A stretch of DNA of 64,000 nucleotides from Flavobacterium kingsejongi (lineage in GTDB: Bacteria > Bacteroidota > Bacteroidia > Flavobacteriales > Flavobacteriaceae): the NCBI RefSeq assembly GCF_003076475.1, contig NZ_CP020919.1, positions 1,116,001-1,180,000 of the forward strand, in the 5' to 3' direction. Of this stretch, positions 19,264 through 27,873 are shown one piece after another; the stretch's first letter is position 1; the number at the start of each line of letters is the position of its first letter. The position numbers and the translations under genes are program-made. The notes below the pieces were generated by a model. That model saw only the letters and a list, made by a program, of their open reading frames with translations, was not told where the DNA came from and ran no database searches.

Positions 19264-20574
19264 CTATTTTGCGAGAAGAGAAGTGAATTGTTTGAGTTTT
19301 CCTCGATGTGTCCGGTTGAGTGAATTTTTCCGGATAAAATCAAAGTGAAGTCCCGGCTCAAGATAAAGGGTAAGGGCGAGTTCCATTTTTTGAATCATTG
19401 CCTCTTGCAGCAGTCCCGTACTGACATAGTCGATTTCAAACCGATCGGCTGCGATTTGACGAATAACAAATTCTTTTACCATTCCGGAGTCTTCAATGAT
19501 ACTTTTAGTGACATAATAGAAAGCCAGACCAGGCACTTTTTTTCCACTGGGGAGCAAGGCAAAATCATTGGTGCGGCCCACAAGCTTCTCCAAAATTGCT
19601 TTTTTAGGAGTTGAATGCACCGATAGGGCACCAATATCTCCAATATCATAACGGATGAACGGGTGAGCAGTATTAAAGAGTGAGGTAATCACGATACGGC
19701 CTTCTGTTCCGTGTGGTACCACCCGATCCTGATCGTCCAGTATTTCTACATAGAGGGTTTCAGTATTGACTTGCCATTGCCCTTTCGGGTTTTCAAATGC
19801 AATAAGATCCAGTTCCGAAGCACCATACTCATTGACCACAGGAATACCGAACTGTTTTTCAAGCAATTCCCGGTCGGAAGCAAAGAGCATTTCGGAAGTA
19901 ACGATGCAAACCTTCAGGCTGGGACAAATGGCACTCAGGATATAGTCATTGCGCTCCAGGAATTTTGCAAATTGTACAATCGCACTGGTATAGCCATTAA
20001 TGTAATCAAAGGGTTTATTGCGGAAGTGCTGCAGTAATTTTTCAAGGGCAGTATCGGACAGATCAAAAATTGGAAATCGGTAGCGATGACCGAGAAAATC
20101 CTTAAATCGTTCTTTCCGGTTTCCGAAAAAATCCAATGGAATCCCATAAAATCGTGCTTGCAGTGAGGTATTGAAATCAATACCATACCATCCAAAACGG
20201 TAACAATTGGAAGCCCAGGTTAGAGCATGGGTCATTTTATCTTTTGCAAAAATAAAAGGTGTACCGCTCGATCCCGAAGTTTTGTTGCAATACACATTTT
20301 TCCGAGTATTGCCAATTGACAGCCTTTCCGATAAGGGGCGCTGCAGTACTTTTTTAGTCATGACCGGAAGATTCTCCCATGTGGTATAGTTACCGGCCAG
20401 TTGTTTGTAAAAAGTATTATGCTGAAGATGGTAGGCTACTATTTCCTGTTTTTTCGAGTGGATAAAATCAGGATATGCTGCTTCCGGAATAGCGAGGATG
20501 GCAGCAAGTTGTGCTTTTGCCTCCCGAAGCGGAAAGCCATTTATTTTCAGGGATAAATCGAAAATTTTTAGCAC
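19264..20574 (-). CDS. CapK/phenylacetate-CoA ligase-like adenylate-forming enzyme
   Basis: The protein has the adenylation signature CNKTSGSSGTPFIFAKD, followed by VNEYGASELDLIAFE, and TSLFNTAHPFIRYDIGDIG, matching the CapK/PaaK-like family often found in capsule loci. The substrate is unknown; it may activate an acyl group for decorating the polysaccharide. The open frame extends to an ATG at 20667, but that region lies across the purD promoter. A GTG at 20572-20574 (VLKIFDLSLKING) follows a -7 box at 20593-20600 and is preferred. It is opposite to the polysaccharide operon and divergent from purD. Confidence 0.75.
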   Translation of the reverse strand: MLKIFDLSLKINGFPLREAKAQLAAILAIPEAAYPDFIHSKKQEIVAYHLQHNTFYKQLAGNYTTWENLPVMTKKVLQRPLSERLSIGNTRKNVYCNKTSGSSGTPFIFAKDKMTHALTWASNCYRFGWYGIDFNTSLQARFYGIPLDFFGNRKERFKDFLGHRYRFPIFDLSDTALEKLLQHFRNKPFDYINGYTSAIVQFAKFLERNDYILSAICPSLKVCIVTSEMLFASDRELLEKQFGIPVVNEYGASELDLIAFENPKGQWQVNTETLYVEILDDQDRVVPHGTEGRIVITSLFNTAHPFIRYDIGDIGALSVHSTPKKAILEKLVGRTNDFALLPSGKKVPGLAFYYVTKSIIEDSGMVKEFVIRQIAADRFEIDYVSTGLLQEAMIQKMELALTLYLEPGLHFDFIRKNSLNRTHRGKLKQFTSLLAK

Positions 20575-20592
20575 AGTTACTCTAATTTTTAT

Positions 20593-20600
20593 CAAAAATA
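20593..20600 (-). promoter_or_regulatory. -7 box upstream of the CapK-like gene
   Basis: The minus strand reads TATTTTTG (TAnnTTTG) 18 bases before the GTG start chosen for the CapK-like gene, which argues against the longer start at 20667. Confidence 0.45.
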
Positions 20601-20674
20601 AGAAACCCGGACTACTAATAATGGAAACCGGATAATTTTTTAGCCCAATAATTTTTTTTCCGTTCAAAAGCCAT

Positions 20675-20682
20675 TAATTTTG
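20675..20682 (+). promoter_or_regulatory. -7 box of the purD promoter
   Basis: TAATTTTG matches TAnnTTTG, 25 bases upstream of the purD ATG. No clear -33 TTG. Confidence 0.55.
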
Positions 20683-20707
20683 GGGTTGATAACAAAAACA
20701 CACAACA

Positions 20708-21982
20708 ATGAGAATTTTACTTTTAGGTTCAGGAGGAAGAGAACATGCATTGGCTTGGAAAATGCTTCAAAGCGAAAAATGTACGAAGTTATTTGTAGCG
20801 CCGGGAAATGCCGGAACAGCAGGTATTGCCACTAATGTAGCGATTTCTCCAACGGATTTGGGCGAAATTAAAAAATTCGTGATCGAAGAGAAAATTGAAA
20901 TGGTTGTTGTGGGTCCGGAAGATCCTTTAGTAATTGGGATCCAGGATTTTTTCATGGAAGATGATTACCTGAAAAAAATTCCGGTTATTGGGCCATCAAA
21001 AGAAGGAGCAATGCTGGAAGGCAGTAAGGAATTTGCTAAAGAATTCCTGATCAGGCATCGTATTCCAACAGCGGCATATCATAGTTTTACCAAAGAAACT
21101 GTTGAAAAAGGGCACCATTTCTTAGAAACCCTGAAAGCACCTTATGTTCTGAAAGCCGATGGTTTGGCAGCAGGAAAAGGAGTATTGATTATTCATGATT
21201 TGGAAGAAGCTAAAGTAGAATTGACGAACATGCTGGTGCATGAAAAATTTGGCCCTGCAAGTTCCAAAGTTGTTATCGAAGAATTTCTGGACGGAATTGA
21301 ATTAAGCTGTTTTGTACTTACAGATGGTAAAAACTATAAAATACTACCAACAGCCAAAGATTATAAAAGAATTGGAGAAGGAGATACCGGATTGAACACC
21401 GGCGGTATGGGCGCTGTTTCCCCAGTACCTTTTGCCAGTGCAGCACTTTTGGAAAAAATTGAGCACAGGATTGTAAAACCAACGATAGATGGATTGCACC
21501 AGGATGGTATTTTCTATAAAGGATTTGTTTTTATCGGACTGATCAATGTTGATAATGATCCGTATGTTATAGAATACAATGTAAGAATGGGTGATCCGGA
21601 AACTGAAGTGGTAATTCCAAGGTTAAAAACCGATTTAGTATCGTTATTCCATGCGGTATCTAATGAAACATTAGACCAGATTGATTTGGAAATCGATCCA
21701 AGGACTGCTGCAACAATTATGGTAGTATCTGGAGGATATCCAGAAGCTTTTGATAAAGGTAAAGTCATTTCAGGATTGGAAACGATAACCGATTCATTGG
21801 TATTCCATGCGGGAACAAAATCAGAAAATGAGCAAATACTCAGTAATGGCGGTAGGGTTTTAGCGGTAACTTCCTTTGGAGATGATTTTCAGGAAGCCGT
21901 AAAAAAATCTTATCAAAATATAGAGAAGCTACATTTTGATAAGATGTATTTTAGAAAAGATATCGGCTTTGACTTATTTTAA
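20708..21982 (+). CDS. purD: Phosphoribosylamine--glycine ligase
   Basis: PurD (GAR synthetase) ligates glycine to phosphoribosylamine with ATP in purine synthesis. The 424-residue protein has all landmarks: MRILLLGSGGREHALAWK at the N-terminus, APGNAGTAG, VVGPEDPL, the ATP-grasp region LKADGLAAGKGVLI, KDYKRIGEGDTGLNTGGMGAVSPVP, EYNVRMGDPETEVV and a C-terminal segment with VSGGYPEAFDKGK. It is monocistronic in appearance, with its own -7 box, and its 3' end overlaps the convergent DUF6341 gene by nine bases. Confidence 0.97.
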   Translation: MRILLLGSGGREHALAWKMLQSEKCTKLFVAPGNAGTAGIATNVAISPTDLGEIKKFVIEEKIEMVVVGPEDPLVIGIQDFFMEDDYLKKIPVIGPSKEGAMLEGSKEFAKEFLIRHRIPTAAYHSFTKETVEKGHHFLETLKAPYVLKADGLAAGKGVLIIHDLEEAKVELTNMLVHEKFGPASSKVVIEEFLDGIELSCFVLTDGKNYKILPTAKDYKRIGEGDTGLNTGGMGAVSPVPFASAALLEKIEHRIVKPTIDGLHQDGIFYKGFVFIGLINVDNDPYVIEYNVRMGDPETEVVIPRLKTDLVSLFHAVSNETLDQIDLEIDPRTAATIMVVSGGYPEAFDKGKVISGLETITDSLVFHAGTKSENEQILSNGGRVLAVTSFGDDFQEAVKKSYQNIEKLHFDKMYFRKDIGFDLF

Positions 21983-22204
21983 AAATGAGTGAGCCGTAGT
22001 ATCTTGGTTTTCTTCGCCGTTTTTCTCGTGTAATTGAAGTTGCTTAACCCAATATACCATTGCACAAAGACAAACAATAGCCAATAGGAAATTGACGATG
22101 TTCGCGCCCCACCAGTTTTCAAGTTCCAGATGTCTGAAATAGTCTAACGGAGCAAATAAAAAATCAACAAATAGGGATTGTATTCCTTCAAAAAAAGCTT
22201 TCAT
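21974..22204 (-). CDS. DUF6341 family small membrane protein
   Basis: The start at 22204 gives MKAFFEGIQSLFVDFLFAPLDYFR, the family's usual N-terminus; the frame can be extended 24 codons upstream, but that stretch is not conserved-looking and crosses the divergent intergenic region. The 76-residue protein has a short hydrophobic N-terminal helix, the motif ELENWWGANIVN, one membrane helix (FLLAIVCLCAMVYWV) and the ending NQDTTAHSFLK. Function unknown. It is found in flavobacteria next to DUF6427 and upp, as here. Confidence 0.75.
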   Translation of the reverse strand: MKAFFEGIQSLFVDFLFAPLDYFRHLELENWWGANIVNFLLAIVCLCAMVYWVKQLQLHEKNGEENQDTTAHSFLK

Positions 22205-22253
22205 CTTTAAACAAGTATTATATTTACGTCTTACAAAAGTATAAAATATCCAG

Positions 22254-23183
22254 ATGATAACAAGTGTTTTTAGCAAATCAAAACCAGTAAATTATATTTT
22301 AATCACTTCTTTACTGGTTTTGTGCTTTTTTTTGTACCAGCTGGCACGTCCAGAATGGATGGAATCCGGTAGGGGAATTGCTGAAAAAACGGTTATTCTG
22401 CTGGTTTTGGTAGCCTCCCTTTTTATGGTAAATTTCATTACCAAAAAAAATGGGCTAAGCAAGGACAACTCCTTTGCATTTTTTCTGTTTTTTATCTTTT
22501 TGATCCTGTTTCCCAAGATTTTAAACGATACTAATATTGTATTATCCAATTTCTTTATCCTGTTATCGCTACGGCGAATGGTGTCACTACAGTCATTGGT
22601 CACGCCAAAAGAAAAAATATTCGATGCCTCGCTGTGGATATTTATCGCAGCATTGTTTCATTTTTGGAGTATCCTTTTTATTATCCTGGTATTTATTTCA
22701 ATAATCTTCCACGTGGCTGGGGATTATAGGAACTGGATCATTCCATTTATTGCCTTTTTTGCAGTCTTTACCATTTATATTCTTGCAGGGCTGGTCTTTG
22801 ATAAAACATTGATAACAGGCTTATTCCATAAAGCCGTATTCGATTTTGACCTTAATTACTTTAAGAATAGTTTCCATAATATCGCTTTGGGGCTTTATGT
22901 TGTACTTGCAGCATTGTTCTTACTGGGACAGATTTTTTCATTGCCCAATAAGCCGTTAAACTTACATGCTTCCTATAAAAAATTCATTTTCTTTTTTATA
23001 ATTGGAGTAGTTATTTTCCTGATTTCACCCAATAAAAGCAACAGCCTGCTGGCGTTTACTTTCGCACCATTATGTGTTATGGGAGCCAATTTTATAGAAT
23101 TGCTGCACAAATACTGGATGAAGGAAACGGTAATCGGGATTGTGTTACTTTTGACAATCTTTACATTTATCTCTCAGTTATAG
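22254..23183 (+). CDS. DUF6427 family polytopic membrane protein
   Basis: This 309-residue protein has about eight predicted membrane helices and little soluble sequence. The N-terminus MITSVFSKSKPVNYILI and the segment LSNFFILLSLRRMVSLQS (about residues 98-115) are typical of flavobacterial DUF6427. Function is not known. It is divergent from DUF6341 with 49 bases between the starts, suggesting a shared promoter region, and its end overlaps the convergent upp gene by six bases. Confidence 0.75.
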   Translation: MITSVFSKSKPVNYILITSLLVLCFFLYQLARPEWMESGRGIAEKTVILLVLVASLFMVNFITKKNGLSKDNSFAFFLFFIFLILFPKILNDTNIVLSNFFILLSLRRMVSLQSLVTPKEKIFDASLWIFIAALFHFWSILFIILVFISIIFHVAGDYRNWIIPFIAFFAVFTIYILAGLVFDKTLITGLFHKAVFDFDLNYFKNSFHNIALGLYVVLAALFLLGQIFSLPNKPLNLHASYKKFIFFFIIGVVIFLISPNKSNSLLAFTFAPLCVMGANFIELLHKYWMKETVIGIVLLLTIFTFISQL

Positions 23184-23831
23184 CTTATTGCCATAGGCAA
23201 GATCGCCAGCATCTCCAATTCCAGGGATGATGTAGTTTTTGTCGTTTAGCCTTTCGTCGAGTGTCGCTACCCAAAGGTGGCAATTGGCAGGAAGGTGTTT
23301 TTCAAGGTAGGAAATCCCTTCCGGAGCAGCAATAATTACGGCAATATGGATTTCTTTCAGCGAAGCGGTCGCGGTTAATTTATTGAACACAGCAACCATA
23401 GACTGGCCGGTGGCAAGCATAGGATCTAACAAGAGCAGGTTCTTATTTTCAAGTGAAGGTACCGCCTGGTATTCTACTTTAATTTCAAAACTGTCATCCG
23501 CATCTGCATGGTAGCGATAGGCCGATACGAAGCCATTTTCGGCAGCATCGAAGTAATTCAGAAATCCTAAGTGTAAAGGCAATCCTGCGCGCAGAATGGA
23601 ACATAGAACCAACTGATCCTGAATTTCCGTGGTCTTTTTTATACCTAATGGGGTTTGTATTTCAACAGCCTTATAATGCATATTTTTACTCATTTCGTAA
23701 GCCATAACTTCACCAATGCGTTCGATGTTTCTACGGAAACGCATGCTGTCATTCTGAACATTGACATTTCGAATCTGGGCAAGAAAGTGGTTTAAAACAC
23801 TGTTTTCTTCTGATAAATAATGAATTTGCAT
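23178..23831 (-). CDS. upp: Uracil phosphoribosyltransferase
   Basis: Upp makes UMP from uracil and PRPP in pyrimidine salvage. The 217-residue protein has the PRPP-binding loop LLLDPMLATGQSMVAVFNKL (about residues 130-149), SILRAGLPLHLGFL near 84-97, and the uracil-binding C-terminus IPGIGDAGDLAYGNKL. Length and motifs are normal. It is transcribed alone on the minus strand. Confidence 0.94.
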   Translation of the reverse strand: MQIHYLSEENSVLNHFLAQIRNVNVQNDSMRFRRNIERIGEVMAYEMSKNMHYKAVEIQTPLGIKKTTEIQDQLVLCSILRAGLPLHLGFLNYFDAAENGFVSAYRYHADADDSFEIKVEYQAVPSLENKNLLLLDPMLATGQSMVAVFNKLTATASLKEIHIAVIIAAPEGISYLEKHLPANCHLWVATLDERLNDKNYIIPGIGDAGDLAYGNKL

Positions 23832-23876
23832 ATACTGCGGATGAAATTTATATTAGTTTAATAAATGTATAAAAAG

Positions 23877-23884
23877 TATATTTG
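23877..23884 (+). promoter_or_regulatory. -7 box upstream of the DUF4254 gene
   Basis: TATATTTG fits TAnnTTTG, 20 bases upstream of the ATG at 23905. Confidence 0.55.
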
Positions 23885-23904
23885 TCTTTTAAAAGTGTAA
23901 AGAT

Positions 23905-24510
23905 ATGTTTTCTAAATTAGCTTATTCTGTTTTTGAGCAGAGTATTCAGGATTATCACAAGTATGATAATGTTGATCAACCCATTAACAATCCATTTCCA
24001 AAAGAGAAAATAGAACATTTGTTGTATTTCAAAAATTGGATTGATACCGTTCAATGGCACTTTGAAGATATCATCCGAGATCCGCAAATTGATCCGGTAG
24101 CAGCGTTGGCACTAAAAAGACGTATTGACGCTTCCAATCAGGAGCGTACCGATATGGTGGAATATATCGACAGTTATTTTCTACAGAAATTTGCGGGTAC
24201 ACCCTTAAAGCCCAATGCTAAGATTAATTCAGAAAGTCCGGCCTGGGCGATCGACCGTCTTTCTATCCTGGCGTTGAAAATATATCACATGCGGGAAGAA
24301 GCGACACGTGCGGAAGCTTCACAAGAACACCGTGACAAGTGTCAGGAGAAACTGAATGTGCTGTTAGAACAATTGACAGATCTTTCTACTGCCATTGATG
24401 ACCTGCTTCATGATATTGAAAAAGGAGAGAAGTTCATGAAAGTATACAAGCAGATGAAAATGTATAATGATGATGAGCTGAACCCGGTTTTATATCAAAA
24501 TAAAAAATAA
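23905..24510 (+). CDS. DUF4254 family protein
   Basis: The 201-residue soluble, mostly helical protein matches DUF4254: YHKYDNVDQPINNPFP, LLYFKNWIDTVQWHFEDIIRDPQIDP, LKRRIDASNQERTD, SPAWAIDRLSILALKIYHMREE. Function is not established. In Bacteroidota it commonly precedes a GT9 heptosyltransferase-like gene, as here, suggesting a link to envelope glycan synthesis, but a hairpin terminator separates the two. Confidence 0.8.
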   Translation: MFSKLAYSVFEQSIQDYHKYDNVDQPINNPFPKEKIEHLLYFKNWIDTVQWHFEDIIRDPQIDPVAALALKRRIDASNQERTDMVEYIDSYFLQKFAGTPLKPNAKINSESPAWAIDRLSILALKIYHMREEATRAEASQEHRDKCQEKLNVLLEQLTDLSTAIDDLLHDIEKGEKFMKVYKQMKMYNDDELNPVLYQNKK

Positions 24511-24566
24511 GAACGTTATAAAAAACGTCTGACAACAATAGAAAACGGATTAAATCCAGATAAACC

Positions 24567-24607
24567 AAAAGACTTTTTGAAACCTCGTTTCGGGAAGTCT
24601 TTTTTTA
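24567..24607 (+). terminator. Hairpin terminator between DUF4254 and GT9 genes
   Basis: AAAAGACTT (24567-24575) pairs with AAGTCTTTT (24595-24603), with an inner GAAA/TTTC pairing and a downstream T-run. Confidence 0.65.
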
Positions 24608-24621
24608 TATAAAAAAGTACG

Positions 24622-25659
24622 ATGCCGGATATCAAACATATTTTAGTTTTTAGGCTTTCTGCAATGGGTGATGTTGCCATGACTGTGCCTGTAATACGGG
24701 CTCTTGTGGCGCAATATCCTACGATAAAGGTTACAGTAGTTTCAAGGCCTTTTTTCAGCCCTTTTTTCGAAGGGATTTTGAATGTGGATTTTTTCCCGAT
24801 TGACCTAAAGGAAAGACATAAAGGGTTCTTGGGATTGTACCGGCTGTACCGGGATCTGAGAAAGAGTGATATAGATGCTGTAGCTGATTTGCATAATGTA
24901 CTGCGCTCTAAAGTCATCCGTAGTTTTTTTGCATTGGGAGGTAAAAAAGTTGCTTTTGTAGATAAAGGAAGAGCCGAAAAAAAAGCGCTAACCCGTGGAA
25001 AAAATAAAATTTTTAAACCGCTTGCGCCAATGGTGATTCGGTATACGCGGGTTTTTGAGCAATTAGGATTTCCTGTTGACCTGCAGCAGCCGATTTTCCC
25101 ATTACCACAACCGTTGGAAACAGCCGTAAAGGCAGTAACCGGTGAAAAAACCGGGAAATGGATTGGAATCGCTCCTTTTGCCCAATATGCATCAAAAGTA
25201 TACCCACAGGAACTGATGCAGCAGGTTATTCGCCAGCTTGCCGGTAATCCGGAATATAGAATTTTCCTTTTTGGAGGCGGAGCTCAGGAAATTGCAGTTT
25301 TGGAGCAATTTGCTGCCGGATTAACCAACGTAAAAGTAATTGCCGGTACGCTCAAACTGAAACAGGAATTACAACTGATCAACCATCTGGATGTCATGCT
25401 CAGTATGGATTCCGGGAATGCCCATATTGCTGCGATGTTAGGGATAAAAGTGATTACCATTTGGGGCGCAACCCACCCTTATGCTGGTTTTTTACCATTC
25501 AATCAACCCATGGATTCCGCTATAGCAGCTGATCGGGAACGCTATCCACTGTTGCCTACTTCGATCTATGGAAATAAACAGGTTGAGGGTTACGAAGCGG
25601 TGATGGAGAGCATATCCCCTTCGGTAGTAGTTAAAAAAATAGAAGAAGCTTTAGGTTAA
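24622..25659 (+). CDS. GT9-family glycosyltransferase (heptosyltransferase-like)
   Basis: The 345-residue GT-B enzyme begins ILVFRLSAMGDVAMTVPVIRAL, the family signature for the acceptor side. The donor half carries KWIGIAPFAQYASKVYP, LFGGGAQE and MLSMDSGNAHIAAMLGIKVITIWG, matching ADP-heptose:LPS heptosyltransferases. It probably adds a core sugar to lipopolysaccharide or a similar glycolipid at the inner face of the membrane; the sugar is not certain. Its end overlaps the convergent DUF4349 gene by four bases. Confidence 0.88.
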   Translation: MPDIKHILVFRLSAMGDVAMTVPVIRALVAQYPTIKVTVVSRPFFSPFFEGILNVDFFPIDLKERHKGFLGLYRLYRDLRKSDIDAVADLHNVLRSKVIRSFFALGGKKVAFVDKGRAEKKALTRGKNKIFKPLAPMVIRYTRVFEQLGFPVDLQQPIFPLPQPLETAVKAVTGEKTGKWIGIAPFAQYASKVYPQELMQQVIRQLAGNPEYRIFLFGGGAQEIAVLEQFAAGLTNVKVIAGTLKLKQELQLINHLDVMLSMDSGNAHIAAMLGIKVITIWGATHPYAGFLPFNQPMDSAIAADRERYPLLPTSIYGNKQVEGYEAVMESISPSVVVKKIEEALG

Positions 25660-26558
25660 ACACTCGGTTTTTTAAATTTACGGTACAACAGCCAGCCTAC
25701 AATAGCGATTACAAATAAAGTCCAAAGATTAGAAAGGAATACCAATAGTGATTCGAGCATATACCAACCGTTTCTTAATCCGTCTGCAAAGCGGATTCCT
25801 AATCCTGTCCTGAACTTTTCATTTTCTGGATTTGCAATTTTTTCATGCCTTACGGCTTCTTTTTGATAGAGATATAAGCTCACAGTGCTGTAGCTTACTT
25901 GATCATTCAGGGCACGACTGGAAAGTTGTGCATCGTCTGATTCAGTCTGGCTTTCATGCAGGCGATCTTCTGCATCCAGGGTTTCGCCTAATTTTTTACC
26001 CCGGTTTTGTATCGCTTGTGTGACCCGTTGTTGATTGGCAGCATTTCTCTTTTGAGAGAGCTGGTTGGACAAAAGTTGTAAGGATACGTCATCCGCTTTA
26101 ATAATACGGTAGTCTAAATAATCAATCTGCCGGGCAATGGTTTTTAGGGTGGTGTCAAGTGCTGTATTGGGCACGCGGATGATCATAGCATTTTCCACGT
26201 TAAAACGCGTTGTTTCAATCAGGGAATCGCTACTCACTTTAGTTGTAGTGGTATTGTTTACAATGCTTCGTAATTCTGTGGAAGTCACAAATCCATTAAA
26301 TCTTGAAACTGTATTTTCGATGGAATAGGTAGATTGCGCTACGTTTTTGACTTTAAATTTAAGATCCGCTGTACGGATAAATTTCCGGTCGGGATTTTTA
26401 CTTTCCACTGCAGCACTTGAAGAAGCCATTTGGCTTTCAGTAGCAGGAGCTATTTCACTGGTAGCTGCATTTTCTTCAGCATTTCTTGAATTTTCCTGTT
26501 TGCAGGAAAGCAAAACTGCTGAAACCAATAGTACACAAAAAGGGCGGTAGTAATTCAT
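25656..26558 (-). CDS. DUF4349 domain lipoprotein
   Basis: The 300-residue protein has a signal peptide ending in a lipobox (VSAVLLSCKQEN, Cys19), a Ser/Ala/Glu-rich linker and the DUF4349 core (KFIRTADLKFKVKNVAQSTYSIENTVSRFNGFV; MIIRVPNTALDTTLKTI). A helical coiled segment (about 155-215) follows, with one C-terminal membrane helix (LLVFLSNLWTLFVIAIVGWLLY) and a short basic tail. Members are envelope proteins of unknown function. Confidence 0.85.
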   Translation of the reverse strand: MNYYRPFCVLLVSAVLLSCKQENSRNAEENAATSEIAPATESQMASSSAAVESKNPDRKFIRTADLKFKVKNVAQSTYSIENTVSRFNGFVTSTELRSIVNNTTTTKVSSDSLIETTRFNVENAMIIRVPNTALDTTLKTIARQIDYLDYRIIKADDVSLQLLSNQLSQKRNAANQQRVTQAIQNRGKKLGETLDAEDRLHESQTESDDAQLSSRALNDQVSYSTVSLYLYQKEAVRHEKIANPENEKFRTGLGIRFADGLRNGWYMLESLLVFLSNLWTLFVIAIVGWLLYRKFKKPSV

Positions 26559-26700
26559 ATCGTAGTAATTTTGCTATTTTGATCAAAAATATACAAAAAA
26601 ATCGTTATTTTTTACTAAATATTTTAAGTGAACTATAATTTCAGCAGTCGTGTTTTTTTAATCGAATAGATTGTAAAAATAGTAGGGCTACAGCCTGTTT

Positions 26701-27753
26701 TTACACATCGTCAAAATCTACAAAAATCTCTGCGGATGTAGGATGTGCCTGACAAGTCAGAATCAATCCTTCAGCAATTTCCCCATCGGTTAATATAGAG
26801 TTTTTGGTCATCTCTGCCGTTCCTTGCGTAACACGTGCCATACAACTGCTACAGATCCCGCCCTGGCAGGAATATGGAGCATCAATACCCTGTTTTAGAG
26901 CCGCATCTAATATGGTTTGTTGTTTGGACATTACGAAATCGGTCGCTTCATTGTCTACGACCATAGTAATTTTTGTATGTCCTTCAAGAGAAGCTTCAAT
27001 GACATGCTCTTCTGCCGGAGGCGTAAAAAGCTCAAATTTTATTTTGCTTTCTTTGATATTGCTTTCTTTCAATACGTCACTTACGGTATTGATCATTTGT
27101 TCCGGGCCACAAAGGTAAAATGTACTGAAATCCATCTCTTTGTGCTTGTTTTTCAGTACGAAATTAACAGTAGAACGTTCTATTCTTCCAAACAATTCCC
27201 CCTCAATTTTTGACTGGCTGTACACATAATGTACAAAAAGCCTTCCGGTATATTCCAAGTGAAGATCGTGCAATTGCTGTTTGAAAATGGTTTCCTCCGG
27301 GGTTCTGTTTCCATAAACCAGGACAAAAGAACTGAGAGGCTCTTGTTTTAAAACTGTTTTGATGATGGATAACATGGGTGTAATTCCACTACCAGCAACA
27401 AAGGAAGCATAGTTTTTTTGCTTTTCAACATTCGGTTCAAACGTAAATTTACCTTCCGGCGTACCGACTTCAATGGTATCACCCACCTTTAAAGAGGTGT
27501 TGGCAAATTTTGAAAAGGAGCCATTCTTCACGGCTTTAATTGCAATCCGCAATTCCCCACTGTCCGGTGAAGAACAAATAGAATACGCCCTGCGGATCTC
27601 TTTTCCGTCCAGTGTTAGTTTAAGATTAATATATTGTCCGGCAACGAACTCGTAATTTGGTTTTAGTTCTAATGGAACATTAAAGACCACAGAAACGGCT
27701 TGGGCAGTCTCGCGGGTAATTTCTTTAATATTCAATTTATAAAATGTAGACAT
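26701..27753 (-). CDS. Ferredoxin-type oxidoreductase, PaaE-like (FAD / NAD(P)H / 2Fe-2S)
   Basis: The 350-residue protein has three modules: an FAD-binding barrel (RAYSICSSPDSGELRIAIK, about residues 54-72), an NAD(P)-binding domain (FVAGSGITPMLSIIK, LVYGNRTPEETIF, YLCGPEQMI) and a C-terminal plant-type 2Fe-2S domain with cysteines CQGGICSSC...C (about 292-332). The order matches the PaaE reductase of phenylacetyl-CoA epoxidase, but no paaABCD genes are nearby, so a general electron-transfer role is as likely. It has its own -7 box and is divergent from the PadR gene. Confidence 0.88.
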   Translation of the reverse strand: MSTFYKLNIKEITRETAQAVSVVFNVPLELKPNYEFVAGQYINLKLTLDGKEIRRAYSICSSPDSGELRIAIKAVKNGSFSKFANTSLKVGDTIEVGTPEGKFTFEPNVEKQKNYASFVAGSGITPMLSIIKTVLKQEPLSSFVLVYGNRTPEETIFKQQLHDLHLEYTGRLFVHYVYSQSKIEGELFGRIERSTVNFVLKNKHKEMDFSTFYLCGPEQMINTVSDVLKESNIKESKIKFELFTPPAEEHVIEASLEGHTKITMVVDNEATDFVMSKQQTILDAALKQGIDAPYSCQGGICSSCMARVTQGTAEMTKNSILTDGEIAEGLILTCQAHPTSAEIFVDFDDV

Positions 27754-27769
27754 TATCAGATATTTTTTG

Positions 27770-27777
27770 CAAAGGTA
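27770..27777 (-). promoter_or_regulatory. -7 box of the PaaE-like reductase promoter
   Basis: The minus strand reads TACCTTTG (TAnnTTTG), 16 bases before the ATG. Confidence 0.55.
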
Positions 27778-27812
27778 CTAAACTGTGTGTTTTGATAAAA
27801 TATTAATTTTAA

Positions 27813-27849
27813 TACCTAAGTAAGTTATATACCTAAAAAACTTATGTAT
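27813..27849. repeat. Tandem imperfect 17-base repeats, candidate PadR operator
   Basis: TACCTAAGTAAGTTATA (27813-27829) and TACCTAAAAAACTTATG (27830-27846) are adjacent and identical at 13 of 17 positions. The second copy abuts the -7 box of the padR-like gene. Within the pair, TAAGTT and AACTTA also form an inverted repeat. The position between divergent genes and against the promoter suggests an autoregulatory binding site, which is inferred. Confidence 0.5.
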
Positions 27850-27854
27850 ATTTG
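27847..27854 (+). promoter_or_regulatory. -7 box of the PadR operon
   Basis: TATATTTG fits TAnnTTTG, 19 bases upstream of the PadR ATG and touching the tandem repeats. Confidence 0.55.
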
Positions 27855-27873
27855 AAATCGAGATACAGACACT

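Noticed and set aside
20575..20667. 31-residue N-terminal extension of the CapK-like protein
   Set aside because: Crosses its own likely -7 box; the GTG at 20574 is preferred, though this is not certain.
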